Shown piece by piece: positions 1 through 9,753 of a stretch of DNA of 64,000 bases; the first letter of the stretch is position 1; every line of letters starts with the position of its first letter. The position numbers and the translations under genes are program-made. The notes below the pieces were generated by a model. That model did no database searches. It worked only from the letters and a program-made list of their open reading frames with translations, and was not told the origin of the DNA. This DNA comes from Jiella sonneratiae (GTDB taxonomy: Bacteria; Pseudomonadota; Alphaproteobacteria; Rhizobiales; Rhizobiaceae): assembly GCF_017353515.1 (NCBI RefSeq), contig NZ_JAFMPY010000001.1, forward strand, positions 310,001 to 374,000. The letters run 5' to 3'.

Positions 1-1185
1 CGACCCGGCGCCGGAACCGCGCCCCGGCCCGACCGGAATGTCGTGGGACTTCGCCCATTTGATGAAGTCCGAAACGATCAGAAAGTAGCCGGGAAACTTC
101 ATCCGCTCGATGATGCCGAGCTCGAATTCCAGCCGCTCGCGATACGCCTCCTCGGAGACGCCCGGCGCGCAGCCGAGCTTCGACAACCGGCTGGCCAGCC
201 CCTCGAAGGCCTGCCGCCTGAGCTCCGCCGCCTCGGCGGCCTCGGCGGCGACGGGATCGGCGTCGGCGCCGGCAAAGCGCGGCAGGATCGGCGCGCGGGT
301 GCGCGGGCGGTAGGAGCAGCGGCGGGCGATCTCGACGGTGTTTTCCAGCGCCTCGGGCAGATCGGCGAAGAGCGCCGCCATCTCCTCCTTGGTCTTCAGG
401 CAGTGATCGCGGGTCAGCCGTCGGCGGTCCTCGTGGCTGACCAGCCGGTTGCCGGCGACGGCGAGCAGCGCGTCATGGGCTTCGAAGTCGTCGGGGCAGG
501 AGAAGTAGGGCTCGTTCGTCGCGACCAGCGGCAAAAGGAGGTCGTAGGCGAGCGCAACGGTCTCGGCCTCGACCCGCGCGCTGAAGCCGGACTGGCGCTG
601 CAGTTCGACGTAGAGCCGGTCGCCGAACACCGCCGCCAGCCGTTCGAGACGCCCCCTGGCGATCGCCGGCCGGTCGGCGGCGATCGCCGCGCCGACGGCA
701 CCCAGCGGCCCGCCGGTCAGCCCGATGACCCCCGCGCTCCGCTCTTCCAGCCACTCCGCCTTGACGACCGGCCGGTGGTTCTCGGGATCGCCGAGATAGG
801 CAAGCGAGACGATCTCGACGAGATTGGCGTAGCCGCCGGCGTCGGCGGCGATCAGCACCAGCTGGCCGAGCGGCGACAGGCCGCGGTCGGCGCGTCCGGG
901 ACGGGTGTCGACCTCGGAATCGGCGAAGTCGACCTCGATCTGGCAACCGACGATCGGCTGGATTCCCGCCTTCGAGGCCTTCTCGGAAAATTCCAGCGCG
1001 CCGAAGAGGTTGTTGGTGTCCGCGATGCCGATCGCCGGCGCCGCGTCGGCGGCGGCGAACTTGATGATCTGATCGAGCCGAAGCGCGCCTTCGAGCAGCG
1101 AGAAGGAGCTGTGGACGCGCAGGTGCACGAAGGGAAGAGCCGCCATGCCGCCCGGCCCGGCCGGGGTGTCCGTCGATTGTGTCAT
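1..1185 (-). CDS. dnaE: DNA polymerase III subunit alpha, N-terminal part (runs off the left edge)
   Basis: Catalytic subunit of the replicative DNA polymerase; only the first 395 codons are in the window. The N-terminal PHP domain is plain: the stretch [17 protein letters not shown] at about residues 18-34 is the usual start of bacterial PolIII alpha, and an SRLSK...[11 protein letters not shown] region near the edge is the beginning of the polymerase core. I start at the ATG whose A is at 1185 because GAGG lies 6-7 bases upstream; a second in-frame ATG at 1146 is possible. The PHP motif resembles the replicative DnaE1 type rather than the mutagenesis-associated DnaE2. It lies 213 bp downstream of the LexA-controlled micro-ORF and could receive some transcription from it. 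Confidence 0.95.
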   Translation of the reverse strand, partial: MTQSTDTPAGPGGMAALPFVHLRVHSSFSLLEGALRLDQIIKFAAADAAPAIGIADTNNLFGALEFSEKASKAGIQPIVGCQIEVDFADSEVDTRPGRADRGLSPLGQLVLIAADAGGYANLVEIVSLAYLGDPENHRPVVKAEWLEERSAGVIGLTGGPLGAVGAAIAADRPAIARGRLERLAAVFGDRLYVELQRQSGFSARVEAETVALAYDLLLPLVATNEPYFSCPDDFEAHDALLAVAGNRLVSHEDRRRLTRDHCLKTKEEMAALFADLPEALENTVEIARRCSYRPRTRAPILPRFAGADADPVAAEAAEAAELRRQAFEGLASRLSKLGCAPGVSEEAYRERLEFELGIIERMKFPGYFLIVSDFIKWAKSHDIPVGPGRGSGAGS

Positions 1186-1398
1186 CGCAAGTCCTCGCAT
1201 GCCGGCATCTGCCGCAGGAACGCACGGCCGGCCTTTCGCGAGCATCGAAGATGCCGGGGGCCGGAAGCCATGCCCTGCGCCGATTACGGGTAAGAGGCGG
1301 AACCGCCCGAGGGAAGGACCGGCCGGGCTGCGTCCCCAGGAAAGGCGGCTTCGTCCACCGGCCCGAGGCCGAGCCGGCGGGCGGACGGCGGAGCCCCG

Positions 1399-1485
1399 TC
1401 AGACGGCCTGGATGACGACGCCGAGGGCGAAGAGGAAGGAGGAAATGGCGAGAAGCGACAGGACGTCCTTGGTGACGGCGAGCAT
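1399..1485 (-). CDS. 28-residue predicted membrane peptide under LexA control
   Basis: A very short gene: ATG at 1485, TGA at 1399-1401, 28 residues. The first eight residues are mildly polar (MLAVTKDV); residues 9-28 are an almost uninterrupted hydrophobic stretch rich in Leu, Ile, Val, Phe and Ala, enough for one membrane helix with only a Gln near the end. A GGGAG ribosome site sits 8 bases before the start, and a promoter with an embedded LexA box lies about 45-60 bases upstream. SOS-induced single-helix peptides of this size are known in alphaproteobacteria (SidA of Caulobacter, 29 residues, which blocks division through the FtsW/FtsN complex). I infer a similar role from size, topology and regulation only; I do not claim sequence homology. 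Confidence 0.72.
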   Translation of the reverse strand: MLAVTKDVLSLLAISSFLFALGVVIQAV

Positions 1486-1526
1486 GGCGGATCTCCCTTC
1501 GGATCGGTGTTTTTGCTAACGTCCCC

Positions 1527-1555
1527 ATTTGTTCTTTTTTTGTTCTGTCCGTCAA
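1527..1555 (-). promoter_or_regulatory. SOS promoter with LexA box GTTC-N7-GTTC inside it
   Basis: A perfect alphaproteobacterial LexA operator, GTTC TTTTTTT GTTC on the plus strand, occupies 1531-1545. Read on the minus strand, a -35 TTGACG (1550-1555) and a -10 ACAAAT (1527-1532) are 17 bases apart, so the operator covers the spacer and touches the -10 element. This is the arrangement expected for LexA repression. It points at the 28-residue peptide gene at 1399-1485. There is no credible gene on the plus strand for it to serve. Confidence 0.8.
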
Positions 1556-1586
1556 GCGCGTACAGCCATACCGTCCCACGATTTAC

Positions 1587-1598
1587 GTAGCTGGCTAC
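1587..1598. repeat. 12-bp palindrome GTAGC-TG-GCTAC, possible operator
   Basis: An inverted repeat between the end of lolD and the LexA promoter. It is followed on the plus strand by TATAGT. It could be a dimeric-repressor operator, but no regulator gene lies next to it and the function is unknown. Confidence 0.3.
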
Positions 1599-1709
1599 AT
1601 ATAGTTTCGATGAGCGATTCGACCCGACGCATCGACGCGGTTCGAGCCGCAAGGTGCCGGTCGTCGCCGCGCGCCGCGCCGCGGCACGAGGGCCGGCAGC
1701 GCCCGTCGA

Positions 1710-2405
1710 TCAGGTCATGTCGAGGGGAACGATCTTGCCGGCTTCGAGGGTGATCACGTGATCCATGCGGCGCGCGAGATCGTGATTGTGGGTGGCGATC
1801 AGCGCCGCGACGCCGGACTGCCGCACCAGGGCGGTCAGGGCGTCGAAGACGTAGCCCGAGGTCGTCGGGTCGAGATTGCCCGTCGGCTCGTCGGCGAGCA
1901 GGAGATGCGGCGAGTTGGCGACGGCGCGGGCGATGGCGACGCGCTGCTGCTCGCCGCCGGAGAGCTCGGCCGGGCGGTGCTCGGAGCGGGCGCCGATGCG
2001 CATGTAGTCGAGGAGTTCCTGCGCCCTGACGGCGGCGTCCCGGCGCGGCAGGCCGCCGATCATCTGCGGCAGCATGACGTTTTCGAGCGCCGAGAACTCC
2101 GGCAGCAGATGGTGGAACTGGTAGACGAAGCCGATCGCCTGGCGGCGCATCGCCGTGCGCTTCTCGTCGCCGAGGGTGCCGCAGGCGACGCCGCCGACAT
2201 GCACCTCGCCGCGATCCGGCCGGTCGAGCAGGCCGGCAATGTGCAGGAGCGTCGACTTGCCGGCGCCGGACGGCGCGACGAGCGCCACCATCTCGCCCGG
2301 GGCGATCGTCAGTTCGGCCTCGTCGAGGATGACCAGCCGGTTCTCGCCCTGATGGTATTCCTTGCCGACGGCGGCGAGCCGCAGCGCATGATTGTCTGCC
2401 ATCAT
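1710..2405 (-). CDS. lolD: Lipoprotein-releasing ABC transporter, ATPase LolD
   Basis: ATPase of the inner-membrane LolCDE-type complex that extracts outer-membrane lipoproteins for transfer to LolA. The protein of 231 residues has a Walker A (PSGAGKST, about 45-52), the ABC signature LSGGEQQR, Walker [13 protein letters not shown] and an H-loop ATHNHD, all typical of the LolD/MacB group. Tandem ATGs at 2405 and 2402 are both usable; the first overlaps the stop of the upstream permease gene as ATGA, indicating translational coupling. The order proS-lolC-lolD-dnaE is common in Hyphomicrobiales. Confidence 0.95.
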   Translation of the reverse strand: MMADNHALRLAAVGKEYHQGENRLVILDEAELTIAPGEMVALVAPSGAGKSTLLHIAGLLDRPDRGEVHVGGVACGTLGDEKRTAMRRQAIGFVYQFHHLLPEFSALENVMLPQMIGGLPRRDAAVRAQELLDYMRIGARSEHRPAELSGGEQQRVAIARAVANSPHLLLADEPTGNLDPTTSGYVFDALTALVRQSGVAALIATHNHDLARRMDHVITLEAGKIVPLDMT

Positions 2406-3694
2406 TCGTAACGCAAGGCCTCGACGGGATCGAGCCGGGAGGCCCGCCAGGAGGGAAGGATCGTCGCGAGGAAGGACAGGCCGACGGCCATGGCGACGAC
2501 GAGGACGACCTCGCCCGGATCGACCTCGGCGGGGAGCTGGCTGAGGAAATAGAACTCGGGATTGAACAGGACGACGCCGGTCAGCCAGGAGAAGAACTGG
2601 CGGATGTTCTCGATGTTGATGCAGAACAGGAGGCCGAGGATGAAGCCCGCCAGCGTGCCGGTGAAGCCGATCGAGGCGCCGGTGATCAGGAAGACGCGCA
2701 TGACGGCGCCCTTGGTGGCGCCCATCGTCCGCAGGATGGCGATGTCGCGGCCCTTGTCCTTCACCAGCATGAACAGGCCGGAGATGATGTTGAGCGCGGC
2801 GACGAGGACGATCAGCGTCAGGATGATGAACATCACGTTCCGCTCGACGTTGAGCGCCGAGAAGAAGCTCTGGTTCTGGGTCTCCCAGGTCACCGTGTAG
2901 ACCGGCCGCCCGGCCGCCTTCTCGATCTCCGGCTGCAGCGCCTTCACCTGATCGGGACGATCGACGAACACCTCGATCGACTGCACACGGTCTTCCTGGT
3001 TGAAGTAGAGCTGGGCCTCCGACAGCGGCATGTAGACATAGGCCGCGTCGTATTCCGACATGCCGATCTCGAAGATCGCGGTGACGGGATAGGCCTTCAC
3101 CCGCGGGCTGGTGCCGAAGGCGGTGACGTCGCCCTCGGGGGATATGAGGGTGATCATGTCGCCGATGCCGATGCCGAGCGAGGAGGCGAGCCGGCTGCCG
3201 ACCGCCACCCCCTCCCCGGCGTCGAAGCCGTCGAGCGTCCCGAGCTTGACGTTGCCAGAGACCGGCGCGAGCTTCTTCAGGTCGCCCAGCCTGACGCCGC
3301 GTACGAGCGCGCCGGTCGAGCCGGTGTTCGGGCCCTGCGCCAGCACCTGGCCCTGGACCATCGGCATCACGAACTGAACGCCGTTCACCTTGGAGATGCG
3401 GTCGGCGATGTCGGCGTAGTCGGTCAGCGGCTGGTCGATCGGATAGAGGATGACGTGGCCGTTGACGCCGAGGATGCGCATCAGGAGTTCGCCGCGGAAG
3501 CCGTTCATCACCGACATGACGATGATCAGCGCGGCGACGCCGAGCATGATGCCGACGAAGGAGAAGCCGGCGATGACCGAGACGCCGGCGTCGCGGCGGC
3601 GCGAGCGCAGGTATCGTCCGGCGATCATCCATTCGAAGCGCGAAAACGGCCGGCTGCCGCGGGCCGCCTCCGCCGCATTCTCGGGCAGGCTCAT
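2402..3694 (-). CDS. lolC: Lipoprotein-releasing ABC transporter permease, LolC/LolE family
   Basis: Membrane subunit of the lipoprotein-releasing complex, 430 residues. It shows the family layout: one membrane helix near residues 30-55 ([23 protein letters not shown]), a large periplasmic domain of the MacB-like type, and three further helices in the C-terminal third ([18 protein letters not shown], then two more), ending ...[10 protein letters not shown], the usual terminus of FtsX/LolC permeases. As in other alphaproteobacteria a single permease gene appears to stand for both LolC and LolE. The ATG at 3694 overlaps the proS stop (ATGA) and its own stop overlaps the lolD start. Confidence 0.95.
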   Translation of the reverse strand: MSLPENAAEAARGSRPFSRFEWMIAGRYLRSRRRDAGVSVIAGFSFVGIMLGVAALIIVMSVMNGFRGELLMRILGVNGHVILYPIDQPLTDYADIADRISKVNGVQFVMPMVQGQVLAQGPNTGSTGALVRGVRLGDLKKLAPVSGNVKLGTLDGFDAGEGVAVGSRLASSLGIGIGDMITLISPEGDVTAFGTSPRVKAYPVTAIFEIGMSEYDAAYVYMPLSEAQLYFNQEDRVQSIEVFVDRPDQVKALQPEIEKAAGRPVYTVTWETQNQSFFSALNVERNVMFIILTLIVLVAALNIISGLFMLVKDKGRDIAILRTMGATKGAVMRVFLITGASIGFTGTLAGFILGLLFCINIENIRQFFSWLTGVVLFNPEFYFLSQLPAEVDPGEVVLVVAMAVGLSFLATILPSWRASRLDPVEALRYE

Positions 3695-5013
3695 GCCGCC
3701 ACCCGGGCGGCCACGGCGGCGAGCGGGATCGTCTCGCGCTCGCCGGTGGCGCGCAGCTTGATCTCGGCCTCGCCGGCCTTGGCGCCGCGCGGCCCGACGA
3801 TGACCTGCACCGGCAGTCCGATCAGGTCCATCGTCGCGAACTTCGCGCCGGCGCGGGTGTCCTGGTCGTCGTAGAGGACGTCGAGGCCGGCCCGGCCGAG
3901 CTCGGCATAGAGCGTCTCGCAGGCGGCGTCGCAATCGGCGTCGCCGGGCTTCATGTTGATCAGCCCGACGTCGAAAGGCGCCACCGACTTCGGCCAGACG
4001 ATGCCGGCCTCGTCGTGGGACGCCTCGATGATCGCGGCGAGCAGCCGGCTCGGGCCGATGCCGTAGGATCCCATGTGGACCGGCACGTCCTTGCCGTCGG
4101 GGCCGGTGACGACGGCGTTCATCGGCTCGGAATATTTGGTGCCGAAATAGAAGATGTGGCCGACCTCGATGCCGCGGGCGGCGAGCCTGTCGTCGGCGGA
4201 AAGCGCGTCCCAGGCCGCGGTGTCGTGCATCTCGTCCGTCGCGGCGTAGGGCGTCGTCCAGTCCCGGACGATCGCCGCGAGGGCGCCGGCGTCGGCAAAG
4301 TCGACGTCTTCGCCGGGAACGGTGAGGCCGAGGAAGTCGCGGTGGCAGAACACCTCGCTCTCGCCGGTCGAGGCGAGGATGATGAATTCATGCGATAGGT
4401 TGCCGCCGATCGGCCCGGTGTCGGCACGCATCGGGATCGCCTGCAGCCCGCAGCGGGCGAAGGTGCGCAGATAGGCGACGAACATGCGGTGATAGGCGAT
4501 CTGCGCCGCCTCGAAGTCGAGATCGAAGGAATAGGCGTCCTTCATCAGGAACTCGCGCGAGCGCATCACACCGAAGCGCGGCCGCACCTCGTCGCGGAAC
4601 TTCCACTGGATGTGGTAGAGGTTGAGCGGCAGGTCCTTGTAGGAGCGCACCGAGGACCGGAAGATGTCGGTGACCATCTCCTCGTTGGTCGGGCCGAAGA
4701 GCAGTTCACGCTCGTGCCGGTCCGCGATCCGCAGCATCTCCTTGCCATAGGCCTCGTAGCGGCCGCTCTCGCGCCACAGATCGGCGGACTGGATGGTCGG
4801 CATCAGCAGCTCGATCGCGCCGGAGCGGTCCTGTTCCTCGCGGATGATCGCGCAGACCTTGTCGAGAACGCGTTTGCCCAGCGGCAGAAACGAATAGATG
4901 CCCGCCGCCTGCTGGCGGATCATGCCGGCGCGCAGCATCAGCCGATGCGAGACGATCTCCGCCTCTTTCGGATTTTCCTTCAGAATGGGCAGAAAAAACC
5001 GCGACAGGCGCAT
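3691..5013 (-). CDS. proS: Prolyl-tRNA synthetase (short alphaproteobacterial type)
   Basis: Charges tRNA-Pro with proline. At 440 residues it is the compact form found in alphaproteobacteria, without the roughly 180-residue editing insertion of the E. coli enzyme. Class II motifs are visible: the N-terminal [19 protein letters not shown], motif 2 around [28 protein letters not shown], and motif 3 near [16 protein letters not shown]; the C-terminal anticodon-binding domain ends at VAA. The ATG at 5013 gives the standard N-terminus. First gene of a coupled proS-lolC-lolD unit. Confidence 0.97.
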   Translation of the reverse strand: MRLSRFFLPILKENPKEAEIVSHRLMLRAGMIRQQAAGIYSFLPLGKRVLDKVCAIIREEQDRSGAIELLMPTIQSADLWRESGRYEAYGKEMLRIADRHERELLFGPTNEEMVTDIFRSSVRSYKDLPLNLYHIQWKFRDEVRPRFGVMRSREFLMKDAYSFDLDFEAAQIAYHRMFVAYLRTFARCGLQAIPMRADTGPIGGNLSHEFIILASTGESEVFCHRDFLGLTVPGEDVDFADAGALAAIVRDWTTPYAATDEMHDTAAWDALSADDRLAARGIEVGHIFYFGTKYSEPMNAVVTGPDGKDVPVHMGSYGIGPSRLLAAIIEASHDEAGIVWPKSVAPFDVGLINMKPGDADCDAACETLYAELGRAGLDVLYDDQDTRAGAKFATMDLIGLPVQVIVGPRGAKAGEAEIKLRATGERETIPLAAVAARVAA

Positions 5014-5224
5014 CCGGTGGTCCGATCCGAGAGAATATTTCGCGGAACATCAGTTCCGGACCGGCTCATAACCGGTCGGCAGGCCGATGAAAAGACGCAG
5101 AGTTCGGCCGGCGGAGGCCAATCGCCGCGCCGCCGGCCCGACGGCGGTGGCTCGGCTCGCCCGGCGGAGCGTTTCGCAACGAGGACCGGCGGCACCGTCT
5201 GCCGTTCGTCGAAACGGCATGCCG

Positions 5225-6382
5225 TCAGCCCTTTCCGTGGGTCAGCATCAGATTGGCGAGAAGCGCCAGGCGGGCGGCGAGCGAATCCGTCAGGATGTGC
5301 TCCGAAAGCGTGTGGGCGCCCGCACCGTCGGCGCCGAGCCCGTCGAGGGTCGGCACGCCGAGGGCCGCGGTGAAGTTGCCGTCGGAGCCGCCGCCGGTGG
5401 TCTGGCCCTTGAGATCGAGCCCGAGATCCGAGGCGAGGAGCGCCGCCTTGTCGAACAGCCGCCGCGCCGCTGCGCTCTGGGTGAAGGGCGGCCGGTTGAG
5501 CCCGCCCGTCTGCTCGATCGCGATCTCCGGATCGCCCGGCCGCAGCGCCGCGACGGCGGCGAGGACCGCGGCCGCGGCTTCGGCGTCGGGCAGGCGGATG
5601 TCGACCTCCATGCGGCATTCCGCCGGCACCACGTTGCGGCCGGTCCCGCCGCGGATCGTGCCGACGGTGACGCTGATGCCGCGCAGCGGATCGTTCATCG
5701 CTTCCAGCCGCAGCACCAGCCGCGCCGCCTCGCGGATCGCGCTGCGCCCGTCCTGCGGCCGCGTGCCGGCATGGGAGGCGCGGCCGCGCACCAGGATGTC
5801 GATGATCGCAACGCCCTTGCGGGCGACGACGATCTGGCCGCCGTCGCGCGCCGGCTCGACGACGAGGACGTGGCTCGCCCGCCGGGCCGCCGCCTCGATG
5901 GCGGGGCGCGAGCTCCGACTTCCGACCTCCTCGTCCGAAACGAACAGGATCTCGACCGGTGGCATCGCCGCGCCGGCCCGCTCGCTCGCGAGTTCGAGGG
6001 CCCGAAGCGCCATCAGAGCGCCGGACTTCATGTCGTAGATGCCGGGACCGTAGACCCGCCCCTTACCGTCGTCCCGCCAGGGCAGATCCCCCGCGAGCGT
6101 GCCGGCCGGGTGGACCGTGTCGAGATGGGCGAGCACCAGAAGCCTTCCGCTCTCGGCGGCCGGCTGCGCGGCGACACAGAGGAGGTCGCCATAACCCATC
6201 GTCCCGGGCGTCCGCCGGACCGACAGTCCGCCGGATCGGGCCCTTGCCTCGACACGGTCGGCCAGCGCGTCGACGCGGCCGGGCTCCGCCGACGGCGTCT
6301 CGATCTCGACCCATGCCCGCAATTCGGCAAGGAAGGCGGAAAGATCGACGTCCGCCGGGGTGAGGAGCGGCACGCCGGTCAT
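5225..6382 (-). CDS. M20-family metallopeptidase (carboxypeptidase G2-like)
   Basis: Predicted cytoplasmic di-zinc amidohydrolase of 385 residues that removes a C-terminal amino acid or an N-acyl group. Metal ligands expected for M20 are in place: His86 and Asp88 in AHLDTVHP, Asp117 in GIYDMK, the Glu151-Glu152 pair in SDEEVGS, Glu176 in VVEPAR, and a C-terminal GAHTLSEH. The inserted dimerisation domain includes GRASHAGTRPQDGRSA. No signal peptide is seen. The ATG at 6382 overlaps the stop of the acylase gene upstream (ATGA), so the two hydrolases are translationally coupled and probably act in sequence on a compound imported by the linked ABC transporter. Exact substrate unknown. Confidence 0.88.
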   Translation of the reverse strand: MTGVPLLTPADVDLSAFLAELRAWVEIETPSAEPGRVDALADRVEARARSGGLSVRRTPGTMGYGDLLCVAAQPAAESGRLLVLAHLDTVHPAGTLAGDLPWRDDGKGRVYGPGIYDMKSGALMALRALELASERAGAAMPPVEILFVSDEEVGSRSSRPAIEAAARRASHVLVVEPARDGGQIVVARKGVAIIDILVRGRASHAGTRPQDGRSAIREAARLVLRLEAMNDPLRGISVTVGTIRGGTGRNVVPAECRMEVDIRLPDAEAAAAVLAAVAALRPGDPEIAIEQTGGLNRPPFTQSAAARRLFDKAALLASDLGLDLKGQTTGGGSDGNFTAALGVPTLDGLGADGAGAHTLSEHILTDSLAARLALLANLMLTHGKG

Positions 6383-8751
6383 GCCGGTCGCCTCGCCTTG
6401 CCGGCCGGAACGAGGCTGATCAGCGTTTCGGTCGCCTCGGCGATCCGGGCTGCGCTGTAGAGCAGCGGAACGTAGGTGCCCGCCGCCCAGAGCGGCGCGA
6501 GATCGCGGTAGTGCGGCGACGCCGGGTCGCCGGACTGGCCGGGCGTGTTGACGCAGATGCTGTCGTCCCAGTTGCCGACGTCCATGACGAGGCGCACCGA
6601 AGCCCCGGCGATCACCCGGAAGTCGCTCATCCGGTAGCCGGCATGCGCCGGCGTCGATCGGCTGCCGCCCAGCGGCAGCGGACCGACGTCCCAGCCCGTG
6701 TCGCCTTTCGCCTTCAGCGCCGTCGCGGCATGTTCGAAATAGGCCCGGTGCAGGGCGCCCCAGCGCCAGCTCCCTGGATCGTCGCCGAGCCGCCGGCGAC
6801 AATCTTCGAAGGCGGCGGCGAGCGTTTCGAAGAGCATCCGGTCGCGCACCGACGCGGGATCTTCGCCGAAGCGGCCGTCCGGTGCTTCCAGCAGCGCCGC
6901 GAGGCTTTCGCCGTGGCCGGGCGCCAGCAACGCCCTGACGGCAGGGTCCGGCGCCATCGCCGCAAGCAGCGCCGGCCGCAGATGCTTCATCCACCAGACC
7001 TCGAAGAGCGCCGCCAACCCGCTTGCCGCCGCGAGGCTCCCGTCCCAGCCGTCGAGGAGATCGAGCGCCGCGGCAGCGTCGCCCTCGGCCTTGCCGGCAC
7101 GCGCCGCCGCTGCGACCAGCCGGCAGAGCCGGACCGCCGGCAGCGACAGGACGTCGTTCTGCAGCCGGCCGGCGGCTTTAAGCGAATGCGCCGGGTCGCC
7201 CCGCAGCACCGCCTTGATCCGCTCGGCCCGGCTCGGCTCGACCCATTCGTGGCCGATGCCCGGCGCATCCGGCGCGCGGTCGCCGGGCAGGTTCATCTCG
7301 TTGGCCGTGGCGACGAAGCCTTCCGGCGGATTGACGAGCTGCGGCAGATCCTGCGCGGCGAGGAAGCCGGCCCATTCGTGGCGGCCGTCGCCCGGCACCG
7401 GCAGGAGGCCGTTCCAGTTGCGGCGGACGGGCGTGAAGCCGGCGGCATACCAGGCGACGTCGCCGGCCGTGTCGGCACAGACGTGGTTGACCGAGGGCGT
7501 GCCCCAATGGGTCAGGGACGCGCCGAATTCGGCGACGCTCGTCGCCCGCATGGCCGAGAGGCTGCCGAGATAGGCCGAGGCGCCGGGTTCCAGCCAGACC
7601 GAGCGGAGGGCGACCGCGCGGCGCTTCTCCGCGTTCTCGTCGAGCACCGGCCCGTGCCGGGTGAAGGACAGGGTCAGCTCCTGCGGGCCGTGCCCCTTGA
7701 CGTCGAAGTTCTCGGCGATCCGCCGGATCGGCTCCCAGCCGCCCGCGTAGCGATAGAGATCCGGCTCGCCGGGCCTGGTCTCGTAGACATAGACGTCCTC
7801 CTGGTCGGCGCCGAAGATCGTCAGGCCGAAGGCGGTTGTGCCGTTATGGCCGATCGAAATGCCCGGCGCGGAGGGCTCGCCCGCGCCGATGGCGTCGAAG
7901 CCGGGCGCGGAAAGATGCACGATATAGCGCAGCGAGGGGACGGCATGCGCCCGGTGCGGATCCGACGCCACGAGCGGCCGGCCGGTCGCGGTGCGCGAGC
8001 CGTGCACGACCCAGTTGTTCGACCCCTCCTCGATCGTCGCGCGGACGATGTCGCCGAGATCGGTCACCTCGGTCCAGCGCCAGGCGTCTTTGAGGCCGGC
8101 GCCGAGGCGCTCCGGCTCGAAGGTAACCGGCGCGGTGGCGAGCTTGAACAGGCGCAACGCTTCGAGCGGCACGTCGGCGAGGTCGAGGCCGGGGGCGGGA
8201 GCGAGATCGGTCGGCGGGTCGACGCGGCTGCGCAGCGCGTCGGTCTCGATGTCGCTGCGGGCCATGACGTTCGCCCTGAGGATTTCGGACACGGCGTTGC
8301 GGGTGAGCGCATGGGTGCGGATGCGCACGACGTCCTCGGCCCGCCACGGCGCCGGGCGCGTGCCGAAGAGCGAGAATTCCGGCGGAAGGCGCCGCGGCTC
8401 GCGCGCGGTCAGCGCGACATAGGCGTTGATCCCGGCGGCGAAGGCCCGGCAGATCGCCTCGGCGTCGTCGCCGTAGGCGGCCCATTCCGCCGCCATGTCG
8501 CCGCGGTAGAGGAAGTGGCGGGCGGCATGGTCCTGCGCGAGATAGCCCGGGCCGAAGTCGGCGGACAGCAGCCCGAGGCCGCGCTTGCGCCAGAGGTCGA
8601 TCTGCCAGAGGCGGTCGCGGGCGGCGTTGAAGCCCTGCAGGAAGAACAGGTCCGCCTCGTTCGCGGCCCTCAGATGCGGGATTCCCCAGCGGTCGATGCG
8701 GATCTCGGCCGCCTCGCAAAGTCCGTCGAGGTCGAGCGTTTCGGTCTTCAT
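6379..8751 (-). CDS. Penicillin acylase family Ntn hydrolase, apparently cytoplasmic
   Basis: Self-processing amide hydrolase of the penicillin/AHL acylase family (790 residues, normal length for the precursor). The nucleophile Ser at about residue 244 follows Gly in EEGSNNWVVHGSRT, the classic site where the alpha and beta chains separate and the new N-terminal Ser becomes catalytic; the downstream ASDPHRAH motif also fits. Most relatives carry a signal peptide, but this one begins with an acidic, non-hydrophobic N-terminus, so it probably acts inside the cell on imported substrate. The ATG at 8751 has GAGG 6 bases upstream; the TTG at 8754 is less likely. Sits between the transporter ATPases and the M20 peptidase. 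Confidence 0.9.
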   Translation of the reverse strand: MKTETLDLDGLCEAAEIRIDRWGIPHLRAANEADLFFLQGFNAARDRLWQIDLWRKRGLGLLSADFGPGYLAQDHAARHFLYRGDMAAEWAAYGDDAEAICRAFAAGINAYVALTAREPRRLPPEFSLFGTRPAPWRAEDVVRIRTHALTRNAVSEILRANVMARSDIETDALRSRVDPPTDLAPAPGLDLADVPLEALRLFKLATAPVTFEPERLGAGLKDAWRWTEVTDLGDIVRATIEEGSNNWVVHGSRTATGRPLVASDPHRAHAVPSLRYIVHLSAPGFDAIGAGEPSAPGISIGHNGTTAFGLTIFGADQEDVYVYETRPGEPDLYRYAGGWEPIRRIAENFDVKGHGPQELTLSFTRHGPVLDENAEKRRAVALRSVWLEPGASAYLGSLSAMRATSVAEFGASLTHWGTPSVNHVCADTAGDVAWYAAGFTPVRRNWNGLLPVPGDGRHEWAGFLAAQDLPQLVNPPEGFVATANEMNLPGDRAPDAPGIGHEWVEPSRAERIKAVLRGDPAHSLKAAGRLQNDVLSLPAVRLCRLVAAAARAGKAEGDAAAALDLLDGWDGSLAAASGLAALFEVWWMKHLRPALLAAMAPDPAVRALLAPGHGESLAALLEAPDGRFGEDPASVRDRMLFETLAAAFEDCRRRLGDDPGSWRWGALHRAYFEHAATALKAKGDTGWDVGPLPLGGSRSTPAHAGYRMSDFRVIAGASVRLVMDVGNWDDSICVNTPGQSGDPASPHYRDLAPLWAAGTYVPLLYSAARIAEATETLISLVPAGKARRPA

Positions 8752-8775
8752 CAAATGCCTCGGGCGGGTGGCGGG

Positions 8776-9753
8776 TCAGGCGTGGTGGCAGGCGACGCGG
8801 GCGCCGTCGGGACGCGGCGTCAGTTCCGGCCGCTCGGCGAGGCAGATCTCAGTGGCGAGCGGGCAGCGGGTGTGGAAGGGGCAGCCGGGCGGAATGTTCG
8901 CCGGGCTCGGCAGCTCGCCCGAAAGCACGTAGCGCATCTTGCCGCGCTGGACGGCCGGGTCGGCCTCCGGGACGGCCGACATCAGCGCCCTGGTGTAGGG
9001 GTGCTTCGGATCGGCGAAGAAGGTCTCGCGTCCCGCCTCCTCGACGATCCGACCGAGATACATCACCACCACGCGGTCGGCGATGTGGCGGACGACGGAC
9101 AGATCGTGCGAGACGAACAGGTATGCGACGCCGGTGCGCCGCTGCAGGGCGACGAGAAGGTTCAGGATCTGCGCCCGCACCGAGACGTCGAGGGCCGAGA
9201 CCGGTTCGTCGCAGATGACGAGTTCGGGCTCCAGCGCCAGCGCCCGGGTGATGACGACGCGCTGCCGCTGGCCGCCCGAGAACTGGTGCGGATAGCGCTC
9301 GGCGTGTTCTGGGCGAAGCCCCACCTGCGTCAGGAGTTCGGCCACCCTGCGCTTCAGCTCCGCGCCGCGGGCGATGCCGCGCACCAGCAGCGGTTCGCCG
9401 ACCGTCGCGCCGACCGTCGCGCGCGGATCGAGCGACAGCGCCGGGTCCTGGAAGATCATCTGCACCCGGCGGCGGATCGCCCGCAGCCGGCGCCGGCTCG
9501 CGCCGTTCACCTCCTCGCCGGCGATCCTGATGCTGCCGCGCGTCGGCGGCTGCAGGCCGACGATGGCGTTCGACAGGGTGGACTTGCCGCAGCCGGACTC
9601 GCCGACCAGCGCCACGGTCTCGCCGGCCGCGATGACGAGATCGACGCCGTTGACCGCCTTGACCGTCGGGGCCGGCTTGCCGAACAGGCCGGCGCGGCCG
9701 GGAAAATGCACCGCGACGTCCCGCGCCTCGAGAACCCTCGCCCCCTCCGTCAC
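8776..9753 (-). CDS. Oligopeptide/dipeptide ABC transporter ATPase (DppF/OppF type)
   Basis: Second ATPase of the peptide-type importer, 325 residues. Walker A GESGCGKST at 51-59, signature FSGGQRQR, Walker B ELVICDEPVSALDVS, and the C-terminal Oppf-type extension with the Cys motif PPGCPFHTRCPLATEIC that marks peptide-transporter ATPases. The start is a GTG at 9753 overlapping the stop of the previous gene (GTGA). Substrate cannot be read from the ATPase. Confidence 0.92.
   Translation of the reverse strand: MTEGARVLEARDVAVHFPGRAGLFGKPAPTVKAVNGVDLVIAAGETVALVGESGCGKSTLSNAIVGLQPPTRGSIRIAGEEVNGASRRRLRAIRRRVQMIFQDPALSLDPRATVGATVGEPLLVRGIARGAELKRRVAELLTQVGLRPEHAERYPHQFSGGQRQRVVITRALALEPELVICDEPVSALDVSVRAQILNLLVALQRRTGVAYLFVSHDLSVVRHIADRVVVMYLGRIVEEAGRETFFADPKHPYTRALMSAVPEADPAVQRGKMRYVLSGELPSPANIPPGCPFHTRCPLATEICLAERPELTPRPDGARVACHHA

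Noticed and set aside
1529-1753. A 74-codon plus-strand frame starting near the LexA box
   Set aside because: No ribosome site, Arg-rich composition, and it runs into the 3' end of lolD on the other strand.
5200-5219. A TGCCGTT/AACGGCA hairpin after the M20 gene, as a terminator
   Set aside because: The stem is good but there is no T-tract on the relevant strand.
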